From Capra hircus (Eukaryota; Chordata; Mammalia; Artiodactyla; Bovidae): a stretch of DNA of 64,000 nucleotides. Below, piece after piece: positions 54,942-64,000 of the stretch. The notes under the pieces are model-generated. The model ran no database searches, was not told where the DNA came from, and saw only the letters and a program-made list of their open reading frames with translations. The stretch covers positions 5,552,501 through 5,616,500 of the forward strand of contig NC_030811.1 of NCBI RefSeq assembly GCF_001704415.2, written 5' to 3'. The stretch's first letter is position 1. Each line of letters opens with the position of its first letter. The translations under genes were made by a program, and so were the position numbers.

Positions 54942-57427
54942 AAGACGATGGGGAGGTGTATGTTAAAATGTCGGTTTCATTGTTATTCTGGTGCTGTGAC
55001 TCTGACGGGTCAGGAGTGGATGCCACAGAAAGGCCGTTGGTCACTCCCAGTTCCCAAGAGGAGGGGGCACAGCCTCCCCCCACCCACGCCCTGCAGGACC
55101 GCTCGGGGAAGCTCCAGGGTCAGTGGAGGGTGTAGAAGAAGCCAGCGGAAAGGGTGGGCGGGAGCCTTCATTGTGGTTTCCGCGGGAGAGACAAGGCCAG
55201 GCAGAGCAAGCAGGGTTGGGGTGGCCTAGCTGAATCATTTCAGCAGGCACTGGGGTCTGGGGGCTGTCTGTAGTCTGGGACTTGCCCCTAGGATGATCAG
55301 GCAAGGGGTAGTGCCTTCTAGAGCATACGGACCAGCTGCAGGAGGGTGCCTCCCAATAGGACTGTGGATTGGCATGTTTGCATATGAAAGGCAGGCTCCC
55401 TGCAAGGGAGGGACGGGCTAACCCCAGGCGGGGCAGGCCTCCCCAGTCAGCCAGACGCCAGAGCCAGACCATAGAAAACACAGAAAATAAGGAAATCTAG
55501 TCAATGCAGGATGCTGCTACCCCTGTAGTTCTCTTGTTCTCTTTGCCCAAGCTTCGAAATGTTTCCGACTTCACTGGGGGAAGACCTGCCTGCCCTGAGA
55601 CTCCAGCCTCCAGCTCAGAGGGAAGGAGGGGCTGGTGTCCCCAGGTCCAAATGCCCCGGACTCCTAGTCTGACACACCCAGCAGTTCAGGCCCCCGAGGA
55701 ATAGGGTGAAGGGCTGTCTGTGCCTGGCAGGTCTCCTTCGGGTCTTGCATCCCATCTTCAGGCCTCAGAAAATGCCCGTGAATGACTGCAGACCAGCTTA
55801 CGGGTGCCTCCTATTCCTCCCTACCCCCCACACGGCCACCACGCTGGTCATCAGGGCTGGCCCATCAAACGACCACATGCCCACCCTTAGTGTGGCTGAT
55901 GGATGCACAGCAAGTGGGTTCTGAACACACACGCAGCCAGGGATGCTCTGTGGTCACTTCCGTGTAGAGTCTGGGAGTTCCTAATCGTGGTTGTGTTTCT
56001 GGGTGAAAGTGACAGGGAGGTGTGGCCAGGCTGGCACAAGGGTGCGCTGGGGACTCAGCATCACCTGTGAGCTCTGGGAGGCCTGCAAGTCGCCCCATGT
56101 GGGGGTTGCCCTGGAGCAGAGCTCCACTCACAATCTGACGCCCCGCCCAGGGTCTGCCCCCTCCCACCCCTGCCCTGTGTGTCCTCTCTTCCTGGTTCTG
56201 CAACCACCTGGGCCTCAGACATGAGCATCAGACTCTTGGAGCTCCCACCTCCTGCTCTGTGTCTGTGGCTCTCTCTGACATTAAGGTTGAATCCACCAAA
56301 CATGTCTATTAAGCTCCTACCTTAGGGTGTGGGTGTAGCTGCTGGGGACTGTGGGGAACAGGATAGGTGCTGAGCAAACATGCGTCCATAGTAATTAAAG
56401 TGCATAGTGAAATATTAAAGAGTAAGCTGAGATGTCAGGAGGATGAATTTCAGTGTTCAGGAAGGCTGCTGTGGACAAGAATAGGCTCTAAAGTATTAGA
56501 TCGCAGCCAGTAGGGAGGGGAAGGGAGGGAAAAAGGGGGCAGAAGGGATCCAGGTGGGAGAAGCAGCATGCAAAGGCCCAGGGCAGGTCTGGTCTGGCAC
56601 ATGAAGCACCCCAAAGGGGTTCCCAGTGCCCAGTGGGACTCGGGGGGTCTCCAACACCTGGAAGGCCATCTTCAGCAGGTACTCAGCCCAGCATCACTCT
56701 CAGACGTCTGGGAAGGTGGTGGCCGTCACCGCCGGCTGACCGCCCTGCTTCTGACGTCCCTGCTGAGCTCAGTGTGGCCATCGCTGAGGCAGGCCCACCT
56801 TTGCAGAATCTACCTGACTAGTGGTGACTGGTTTGTCAGCAGGACAGGGAAGGGAGCAGATCCACTCTCAGAAAAGCAGGTTTTCTCTCAAACAAGACGC
56901 AGTGGGCCTCTGCTGCAAGGTCCCCCGCATAGCCCTGACAACACCTAACCCACCTCTGCTTCTCGAGTCTGCCCTCATGGCAGGCCTCTCTGGGTCACGT
57001 GGCTGAGAGGGGCCTTCTGGATCCACGATTATCTTCAGAAGATAAAGGAAAGAGAACCCCACCAATTGCACTTTTTCTGCAGCTTCTCCTCTAGGTCCAC
57101 GGCCCTGGAGATGCCCTCCTACAATTGCACCTGGGCTCTCCAGGACTTGCCTTGAGAAAACTCAACCCAGAGCCTGATGAACCTGGCTGGGTTGTTCTCG
57201 TTAAACTCCTGGGCCGCAGAGACTGTCTCATTCATTCTCTCTGCTTGTGACAGAATCTCTCTGATCGTCACTCTGAGTCCTGCTCCCCGTCTTCCTCAGT
57301 CGCAGCACCTCGGTCTCATTTCATGCCCATGCGTGTGGCTAAGTAGGGCAGGTGACAGTTATTCAGTGAGCTATATGGGCAAGTGTTGTTTTCATTTAGA
57401 AAGACTCTTAAAAAGGGGGAGAACTGG

Positions 57428-57553
57428 GGACTTCCCTGGCTGTCCAATCGTTAAGATTCCTAGGTTCCACTGAAGGGGGTGAAGGTTTGATTCCCTGGTC
57501 AGAGAGCTAAGATCTCGCATGCTGCAAGGTAGGGCAAAAAAAAAAAAAAGGAA
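57428..57553 (+). repeat. CHR (tRNA-Glu) SINE
   Basis: Head gggacttccctggctgtcc, box gaaggtttgattccctggtc and an A-run of about 13. Confidence 0.88.
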
Positions 57554-57594
57554 GGAGGAGAAGTAAATCCCCTTAGGTTCCTTTTACCTGCCCC

Positions 57595-57862
57595 CCTGCC
57601 ATGAATGTAGATGTGAGGGTTGGAGCTCCGCAGCGACTTTGGATCATAAGGTGACTGCTTGAAGATGCAAGGAATGAGGTTAGTGGAAAATAAAGATAGA
57701 AGCCTGGGTTACACTGTGAAGCTGCCATACTAGCTATCGACCGCCTGTCTTTCAGACATCTTCTTTATGTGAAACAAGAATAAACCTCTTTCTGGCTGAA
57801 GCCACTGTTATTTTGGATTTTGCTGTTAAATAAGGAGAAACTTAACAGAAACTGACACAGCC
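57595..57862 (+). mobile_element. MLT1-type MaLR LTR (older subfamily)
   Basis: It ends with tgtgaaacaagaataaacctc, ctgaagccactgttattttgg and a decayed gaaactgacaca terminus. The body has agaagcctgggtt and gaagctgccatac. Confidence 0.65.
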
Positions 57863-58385
57863 TAAGATGGAACTTGATCCATCCAGGCCTTCGGTAGCTA
57901 CTTAAGACCAGGCAGGAGATCTGTGTGGGTGTGGCTCCTTCAGACCCAAGATCCCGAGGCCCAGGTGGGTGAGGGCTGCCCAGACCAGGAAGAGGACGAG
58001 TCTCTAAGGTCATCCCATGGACCTCTGTCCAGCTTCATTTTCCCCAGAGCTGTGTGTTCACTGCACTGCAAGAACACTCTCTGTAAGGAAACTCTGATAT
58101 TCTAAATTTAGACTAAAAAAATTAGGCCTGTGGGTGCTTTATACAAATGGGCCATTTCTTTAAATTGCTGTGTCCCTTTCTGTGGACATATTTCATATTT
58201 TAAAATATGACTTCGTTTGAGACTATCCCACTGCAGAGAGAGATAGATGAGCTATTACATCTATGAAGGTGTAAAGGCAAATTCACACCCAGCTTTTGGG
58301 CCACTGTGGCGAGCTTGAGAGTAGCCGTGAAGTCTGGACTCTGTACTAACATGGCTTATTAAAAGAAAATTATTACAGTTAACCA

Positions 58386-58650
58386 GACAATGGCACCTCA
58401 CTCCAGTACTCTTGCCTGGAAAATCCCATGGACGGAGGAGCCTGGTGGGCTGCAGTCCATGGGGTCACCAAGAGTCGGACACGACTGAGCGACTTCACTT
58501 TCACTTTTCATTTTCATGCATTAGAGAAGGAAATGGCAACCCACTCCAGTGTTCTTGCGTGAAGAATCCGAGGGACATGGGAGCCTGGTGGGCTGCCGTC
58601 TATGGGGTCGCACAGAGTCGGACACGACTGAAGTGACTTAGCATAGACTT
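58386..58650 (+). repeat. Bov-A2 SINE (Bov-A dimer)
   Basis: Two Bov-A monomers on the plus strand are separated by cttcactttcacttttcattttc. The second ends gaagtgacttagcatag and an A-run. Confidence 0.92.
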
Positions 58651-58659
58651 AAAAAAAAA

Positions 58660-58680
58660 AAAAATATATATATATATATT
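58660..58680. repeat. (AT)n microsatellite
   Basis: A short AT run joins the A-tail of the Bov-A2 to the T-rich end of the next SINE. Confidence 0.85.
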
Positions 58681-58968
58681 CATTTATTTATTTATTTTTG
58701 GCTGTGCTGAATCTTCGTTGTGGTGGGCTTTTCTCTAGTTGTGCTAAGCAGAGGCCGCCTCTCGCTGCGGTTGTGGGGGCTTCTCACTGCAGGGGCTTCT
58801 CTTGTTGGAGAGCACAGGCCCGCAGGCTTCAGCAGTTGCAGCACACGGCTTCATTACCTATGCATGGGCTTTGTTGCTCCGAGGCGTGTGGAATCATCCC
58901 AGACCAGGGGTCGAACCCATGTCCCTTGCATTCGCAAGCAGATTTTTACCCACTAGGGAAATCCAACC
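58681..58968 (-). repeat. Long CHR-type (tRNA-Glu) SINE
   Basis: Reversed CHR from ttatttttggctgtgctgaatc to tttttacccactagggaaatcc. Confidence 0.9.
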
Positions 58969-59335
58969 ATAAACTTTTAAAAATCAGAATACAGTTGGCA
59001 GTCAGCACTGTATATGTTCAGGGTGGACAGCATACACCATGAAATTACCACAGTAAGTTTAATGAACATCGGTCAAACCGCAACATGAGTCAGCCATAGG
59101 TATACATGTATCCCCTCCCTCTTGAACCTCCCTCCCATCTCCCTCCATATCCCACCCCTCTAGGTTGATACAAAGCCCCTGTTTGAATTTCCTGAAATGA
59201 ATTATGTTTTTCTCATACCTTTGTGACCATCTTCATCCAGCTCTCCTCCCTGATTTTCCACCCCCACCTCTGGTAAGCACCACTCTGATCTCTTTTTCTA
59301 TGAGCTTGTTTGTTGGTTTGGTTGCTGTTTTTTAA
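58969..59335 (-). mobile_element. L1 LINE fragment
   Basis: Reversed L1 with tgagtcagccataggtatacatg, cctctaggttgatacaaagcccc and accactctgatctctttttctatgag. Moderately diverged. Confidence 0.65.
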
Positions 59336-59339
59336 GTAT

Positions 59340-59477
59340 TTGTTTATCAGTTATTTATTTGACACCTTGAGTCTTAGTTGAGGCGTCTGGGATCTGGTTC
59401 CCTGACCAGGGACTGAACCCAGGCCCCCTGCGTTGGGAGAGTGGAGTCTTGGCCTCTGGACCACCAGGGAAGTCCTT
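59340..59477 (-). repeat. CHR (tRNA-Glu) SINE
   Basis: Reversed CHR from tgtttatcagttatttatttg to ctctggaccaccagggaagtcc. Confidence 0.88.
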
Positions 59478-59488
59478 GATTCTTTGGT

Positions 59489-59622
59489 TTTGTTGTTGTC
59501 CAGTCGCTCAGTCACATCTGACTCCTGGCGACCCCACGGACCTTGGTTGGCAAAGTAATGTCTCTGCTTTTTAATACGCTGTCTAGGTTTGTCATCGCGT
59601 TTCTTGCAAGGAGCAAGTGTCT
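59489..59622 (-). mobile_element. Internally deleted RTE-BovB fragment
   Basis: About 50 bp of reversed BovB terminus (gttgttgtccagtcgctcag ... cgaccccacgg) joins directly to the RT 3' region (cttggttggcaaagtaatgtc). The several hundred bp normally between them are skipped. Confidence 0.85.
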
Positions 59623-61171
59623 TTTGGTTTTGGTTTGGAAGTATAATTGCCTACAGCGCTGTGTTAAGCCTGATGTAGAGATTCACCATTTCTGTACATT
59701 TTTAAGTGAATCCCCCAGGCCAACCTGGCCTTGGCCTTCCTTGCACTGCTGTGTCTCTGGGGCCCATCAGTGGATAAGCCAGACACCCACAAGCTAACCC
59801 ATCTGATAAGTGTTATTTATTGCACGTGTATCAGACTGCTCTGAGAACGATGTGAAGATGCCAGAGGAGGCTCAGCGGCTTGCACGTAGGCAGAGGTGAG
59901 GGACACTTGCCTGGAGAGGGGCCCTCAGGACGGGCACTGGGGCTAAACACTCAGGGGCTTGGGTGTGAGTGGGGGGTGGGGGTGTCTGCTCTGGACACAG
60001 GGGTGATACTGGATTGGTGGAGACTGGGGTTGGGGGTCTTGCCTAGTCAAGGAAACGTCTAGAAAGAGAAGATGGGGCCAGACTTTAGAAAAACCTACAA
60101 TGCCAGGCTGGAGGGCGAGCTGGGAACAGGGGCCCCTGGGAGGGAGTGTGAGCAGGGGCGTCGTGTCGTGCATGGGGTAGGGGGCTCGGGGAAGGGGCTG
60201 GTGAGCTGAGACTCCACCGAGGGGAGCTTGTCCCTAGAGCGCACAACCCTCCGGGACCTCGGCTGCAGCTCCCCAGGGGCTGCAGGGGTGTCGAGCCCTG
60301 AAGCAGCACTCCCCATCCCCCCATGAGCAGCCCCGTGGCTCTGAGCCTGGCCTCTTGCAGGTGGGTGTCTCCTGGTGCCGGCCGGGTGCAGACCCTGGTC
60401 GCCCGCCTGGAGAACTGGACCTGAGCAGCGTCTAGGGGAGAGCAGAAGGCCACATGGGAAGGGGCTGCCCTGGCCTGGGGGGCTAGGACCTCCCGTCGTG
60501 AACTATCTGTGTTGGTGTCCCTTGCGTGGCTGCCTTCACATTTCATGTTCAATCACCCTGTTAGGGCAGGAGGTGGAGCCCAGGGAGAGATGGGCGCCTG
60601 GCGTCTTAGCCTCCTCCAGGCATCATGCCCCTCATGGGGCCTCCAGCTGCTGACTGTGTGGGGGGAACACACCCTCCCTGCTCCCCTGCAGGGCCAGCAG
60701 AGCATCCCCTTCTTCACCCCCCAAGGCTGTCCCCTGCCGCCGGCTGTGACTCCCGGGGGCGACTGAGTCCAGAGTCCCCTCTGTCCTCCCTGCGTCTCAT
60801 TCCTGGGTGACTCAGCTGCTCACGGAACAGCCAGAGCGGATCAACAGAAGTGGCTGAGCCTTGGGGTGGCCTCTGAGCAGCTGTGGAGGGGGGGAGGCGC
60901 CATGCCTTCAGTCTGGTGCCGGTGTACCGAGCACCCCAGGGTGTGCTGAGCCTGGGGGATTGCCCTCCCCTCTGCAGTCCTTCCAGGGTCTCCCTTCTGC
61001 AGGATCACCCCCAGCGGAGCCCCAGGGGTGGGTGTGCAGCACTTGGGAGTCCACCCGTCCTGATACATACACTCAAATCCCTCCAGCACCGAGAGCCTTT
61101 CACACCACCTTGTTGATTCTGGACTAACAGTGCAGCAACCTTGTAAAACCTTGTTCATGTAAATTTTGCTA

Positions 61172-61373
61172 CGTGTTATGCCTGCTCAGTCGTGTCCAAC
61201 TCTTTGCAACCCCGTGGACTGCAGCCTGCCAGGCCCCTCTGTCTGTGGGATTCTCCAGGCAAGAACACTGGATTGGGTTGCTATGCGCTCCTCCAGGGAA
61301 TCTTCCCCACCCAGGGATCGAACCTGGTCTCTTGCATCTCCTGCGCTGGCAGGCGGGTCCTTTACCAGCTACC
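61172..61373 (-). repeat. Bov-tA SINE
   Basis: Reverse Bov-tA from cctgctcagtcgtgtcc to ggtcctttaccagct, with a small duplication in the tRNA arm. Confidence 0.9.
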
Positions 61374-61379
61374 GCAGAC

Positions 61380-61663
61380 GCTTGCAGAATTGTGTCCATC
61401 GTAGGTGGTGAATTTGCACAGTCCACACGTACTCGTGTAACCGACGTTCGGACTAAGAGACAGAACATCACCAGCCCCCCAGAAGCTTCTCCCAGGTCCC
61501 GTGGGCACGCCCCACCCCCAAGACTAGCCTTGTCCGGCTTTGACCTTCATGTGATGGGTCCGCACAGGGTTTATCTCTGGCTTCTTTCACCTGAACGCCA
61601 GCGGTGCGGCCCCGCCCACAATGTGGCTGAAGTTCATTCATTCGTTGCTGGGTCACCGCTCTG
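61380..61663 (-). mobile_element. Old L1M-type LINE fragment
   Basis: Reversed L1 boxes agacagaacatcaccagccccccagaagctt, ctggcttctttcacctgaac and gaagttcattcattcgttgctgg; strongly diverged. Confidence 0.5.
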
Positions 61664-61670
61664 TCCTCTG

Positions 61671-61795
61671 CGTAGACCACGCCCCCTCCACCCCCACCTG
61701 CGGGCTGCAGACGCTGGTCTCCATCCTCAGCATAGACCACGCCCCCTGCACCCCGACCTGACCTGCGGGCGGCGGACCCTGGTCTCCAGTCTGGG
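61671..61795. repeat. 60-bp tandem duplication
   Basis: Units starting cgtagaccacgcccc (61671) and catagaccacgcccc (61731) are each followed by a ctgcgggc...ctggtctcca block. The second carries a 5-bp insertion. Confidence 0.88.
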
Positions 61796-62589
61796 GCTCT
61801 GATAGTTCCCGCCGCTGCTGTGCCCCTTCTTGTTCGTCTTCCCGCCTTTCCGGTGGACACGCAGCAAGTCTGCGGTAGGAGAGCCTACGTGCCGCGTGGC
61901 GCACCCAGCCTCCTCTGCCGATCGCCCAGCTCCACACCGAGGCAGGTGTTCTCCTCACCTGGTAACTGAGCTGTAGCATCCCCGGGGTCCCCTGAAGGCT
62001 AGTTCCCGCACCCTGATCCGCTCCCCCACCAGCGGGGACTCAGGTCCAGCTTGCTGACTGCGGGGCAGGCTGGGACCCGGTGGATCGGGAGGAGCTGTGG
62101 TCTCTGAGGCCCCTTTCTTCCTGGGGCTCAGCGTTCGGGGGTTATTTATGACTGGGAACTGTAGCAGGACCTGGCTTGTAACCACCAGCTGTCGCTATGG
62201 CAACTCTTCACTTACACCACTAAAAATAGATCCTCTTCATCCCTGGGATAGAAAAAAAAAAATCAAAGAAAATCAAAGTAGGGGAGGGCCTGTTTGCTCA
62301 GCTGCAGGCCCCCAGACGGATTTTGAGGTGCAGCGATGTAGCTCTTGGGGTCTCTTTAACTGCCCACCTAAGAGCAGAAAGGGCTGGGGGTCGGGGGAGT
62401 GGCAGGTCCACCCTGCTGGGCTTCTCCAGCTGGTGGGGACACTGGCGTTGCCCCTGCCCTGACCTTGTCTGTCTTATCCTTTATAGGCTGAACCACAGAA
62501 GTTAATCCATAATTATAAAGTCATTTCTCTTGGGCTTTATTCGGTATCTTAATCTTTAATCTCAATTCTTCTGGGATTGTAAATATTTT

Positions 62590-62830
62590 TCAGGGTCAAG
62601 GACTTAATTAGTAGGGTGGTATGAGAACTCGAAATCCTGTCCTATGAGAAACAGTTGAAAGAACTGGACATGTTGGCATGGGCAGAGGGACCTTGGGAGG
62701 ACCAGGTGGGAACAATCTTCAGATGTTTGTCCTGGTGTCGAGGGACTTCCTTGTTCCTCTCATGCCCCAGGAAGGCAGAACTCAGCTCCACGGACAGAGA
62801 AATATTTCCCCCCCTGAAAAGATGTATCTT
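62590..62830 (+). mobile_element. Ancient CR1/L3-type LINE fragment
   Basis: The block gagaaacagttgaaagaactggacatgttg, a caggtgggaacaatcttcagatg box and a ccaggaaggcagaactcagc box match the 3' region of CR1/L3 elements as I know it. Strongly diverged. Confidence 0.55.
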
Positions 62831-62957
62831 TCTTTCTATTGCATTTTTTAAAATCATGAAAGTGAAAGGACTGTTCCAAACGTTTCTGACCTGGGGAAGG
62901 CCTCCATAATGACAAGCCTGCACAGCACGCAAGTAGCTTTGTGGATCTCTAAGGCCG

Positions 62958-63890
62958 AAGACTGGTTCCAAATAGGAAAAGGAGTACGCCAAGGCTGTAT
63001 ATTGTCACCCTGCTTATTTACCTTCTATGCAGAGTACATCATGAGAAACGCTGGGCTGGAAGAAGAACAAGCTGGAATCAAGATTGCTGGGAGAAATATC
63101 AATAACCTCAGATATGCAGGTGACACCACTCTTATGGCAGAAAGTGAAGAGGAACTAAAAAGCCTCTTGATGAGAGTGAAAGAGGAGAGTGAAAAAGTTG
63201 GCTTAAAGCTCAACATTCAGAAAACGAAGATCATGGCATCTGGTCCCATCACTCCATGGGAAATAGATGGGGAAACAGTGGAAACAGTGTCAGATTTTAT
63301 TTTTGGGGGCTCCAAAATCACTGCAGATGGTGATTGCAGCCATGAAATTAAAAAACCCTTACTCCTTGGAAGAAAAGTTATGACCACTCTAGATAGCATA
63401 TTGAAAAGCAGAGACATTACTTTGCCAACAAAGGTCCATCTAGTCAAGGCTATGGTTTTTCCTGTGGTTATGTATGGATGTGAGAGTTGGACTGTGAAGA
63501 AGGCTTAGCGACGAAGAATTGATGCTTTTGAACTGTGGTGTTGGAGAAGACTCTTGAGAGTCCCTTGGACTGCAAGGAGATCCAACCAGTCCATTCTGAA
63601 GGAGACCAGCCCTGGGATTTCTTTGGAAGGAATGATGCTAAAGCTGAGACTCCAATGCTTTGGCCACCTCATGCAAAGAGTTGACTCATTGGAAAAGACC
63701 CTGATGCTGGGAGGGGTTGGGGGCAGGAGGAGAAGGGGACAACAGAGGATGAGATGGCTGGATGGCATCACGGACTCGATGGACTTGAGTCTGAGTGAAC
63801 TCCGGGAGTTGGTGATGGACAGGGAAGCCTGGAGTGCTGCAATTCATGGGGTTGCAAAGAGTCGGACATGACTGAGCAACTGAACTGAAG
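62958..63890 (+). mobile_element. RTE-BovB LINE, about 930-bp 3' copy with damaged reverse transcriptase
   Basis: This is the best preserved BovB in the window. It is 5' truncated at gactggttccaaataggaaaagg and runs through the RT palm to the gcaactgaactgaag end. The frame at 62909-63508 encodes WFQIGKGVRQGCILSP and continues to CESWTVKKA. The catalytic Y-A-D-D box reads Y-A-G-D (codon ggt at 63119-63121). The frame stops at TAG 63506-63508, where other copies read Glu. The C-terminal part continues in another segment (63554-63871). The copy is not functional. Its ccctgggatttctttggaagg motif marks a different BovB lineage from copies with atattcattggaggg. Confidence 0.95.
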
Positions 63891-64000
63891 GGTCACAAGG
63901 CTCTGGGGGTGGAGGGGGTGCTGCTCTGGGCGGGAGTACCCAGTGTGGACAGGGAGGGGCCCAAGTCAGCTGCACTCCGTCAGCCTGCTGGGGTGGCCGT

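Larger units (their letters stand above)
14238..64000 (+). other. PRKAG2: PRKAG2 intron 3 (window ends inside it)
   Basis: The donor is gtaagg at 14238; no acceptor with exon 4 coding sequence is seen. Apart from the listed features I see no gene in these stretches: 14238-14826, 15062-15668, 16775-18375, 18511-18999, 19216-19762, 19900-20251, 22063-22392, 22622-23247, 24792-25174, 25268-26018, 26113-26404, 26677-27091, 27288-28189, 28770-30082, 30894-32107, 35766-37287, 37413-38170, 38393-39556, 39710-40507, 41016-41757, 43171-43727, 44157-44704, 45985-46983, 47527-47817, 48066-48879, 49067-49354, 49607-50589, 51341-52789, 53426-53956, 54276-54657, 54942-57427, 57863-58385, 59623-61171, 61796-62589 and 63891-64000. 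They are mostly GC-moderate, single-copy-looking intron. The segment 36480-36930 is AT-rich and may be an unrecognised old repeat. Confidence 0.85.

Overview
This is ruminant genomic DNA, most likely from a bovid. It is packed with ruminant-specific retroposons: RTE-BovB LINE fragments, Bov-tA and Bov-A2 SINEs and the cetartiodactyl tRNA-Glu (CHR) SINEs. Older mammalian layers lie beneath them (L1, L1M, MaLR LTRs, Tigger, mariner, MIR, CR1/L3). There is no bacterial or viral genome structure.

The window lies inside one large plus-strand gene that I recognise from its peptide as PRKAG2, the gamma-2 regulatory subunit of AMP-activated protein kinase. Two canonical coding exons are visible: exon 2 (7258-7329, 24 codons) and exon 3 (13958-14237, 280 bp, ending in phase 1). 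Positions 1-7257 are the 3' part of intron 1, 7330-13957 is intron 2, and 14238-64000 is part of a very long intron 3. I do not see exon 4 or the CBS-domain exons, so they must lie beyond the window. Exon 1 (about 38 codons) must lie upstream.

Inside intron 3, at about 45.54-45.98 kb, there is a TATA box preceded by an estrogen-related-receptor-type half-site. A 5' leader follows, then an ATG that opens a 31-codon basic peptide ending at a splice donor in phase 1, the same phase as exon 3. I read this as an alternative promoter and first exon of the kind that makes the short cardiac gamma2-3B isoform: a new N-terminus spliced to exon 4.

A second gene-derived object is on the minus strand of intron 3 at 20976-22062. 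It is a bitter taste receptor (TAS2R) pseudogene of nearly full length, broken by two nonsense codons, two frameshifts and a BovB insertion.

The rest is intronic repeat landscape. The most structured parts are: an L1 at 2.7-6.6 kb opened by successive insertions; a 20-bp minisatellite that expanded from a unique segment of an MLT1 LTR (24027-24206), followed by a 3 x 83-bp tandem repeat; an inverted repeat pair at 25.2/26.0 kb; a mariner-ended element carrying L1 sequence (34436-34576); several short tandem duplications inside SINEs and LINEs (41.8, 43.8, 49.5, 61.7 kb); and a fairly young BovB copy with a damaged reverse transcriptase at 63 kb. Repeat boundaries are by eye and mostly good to about 5-20 bp.
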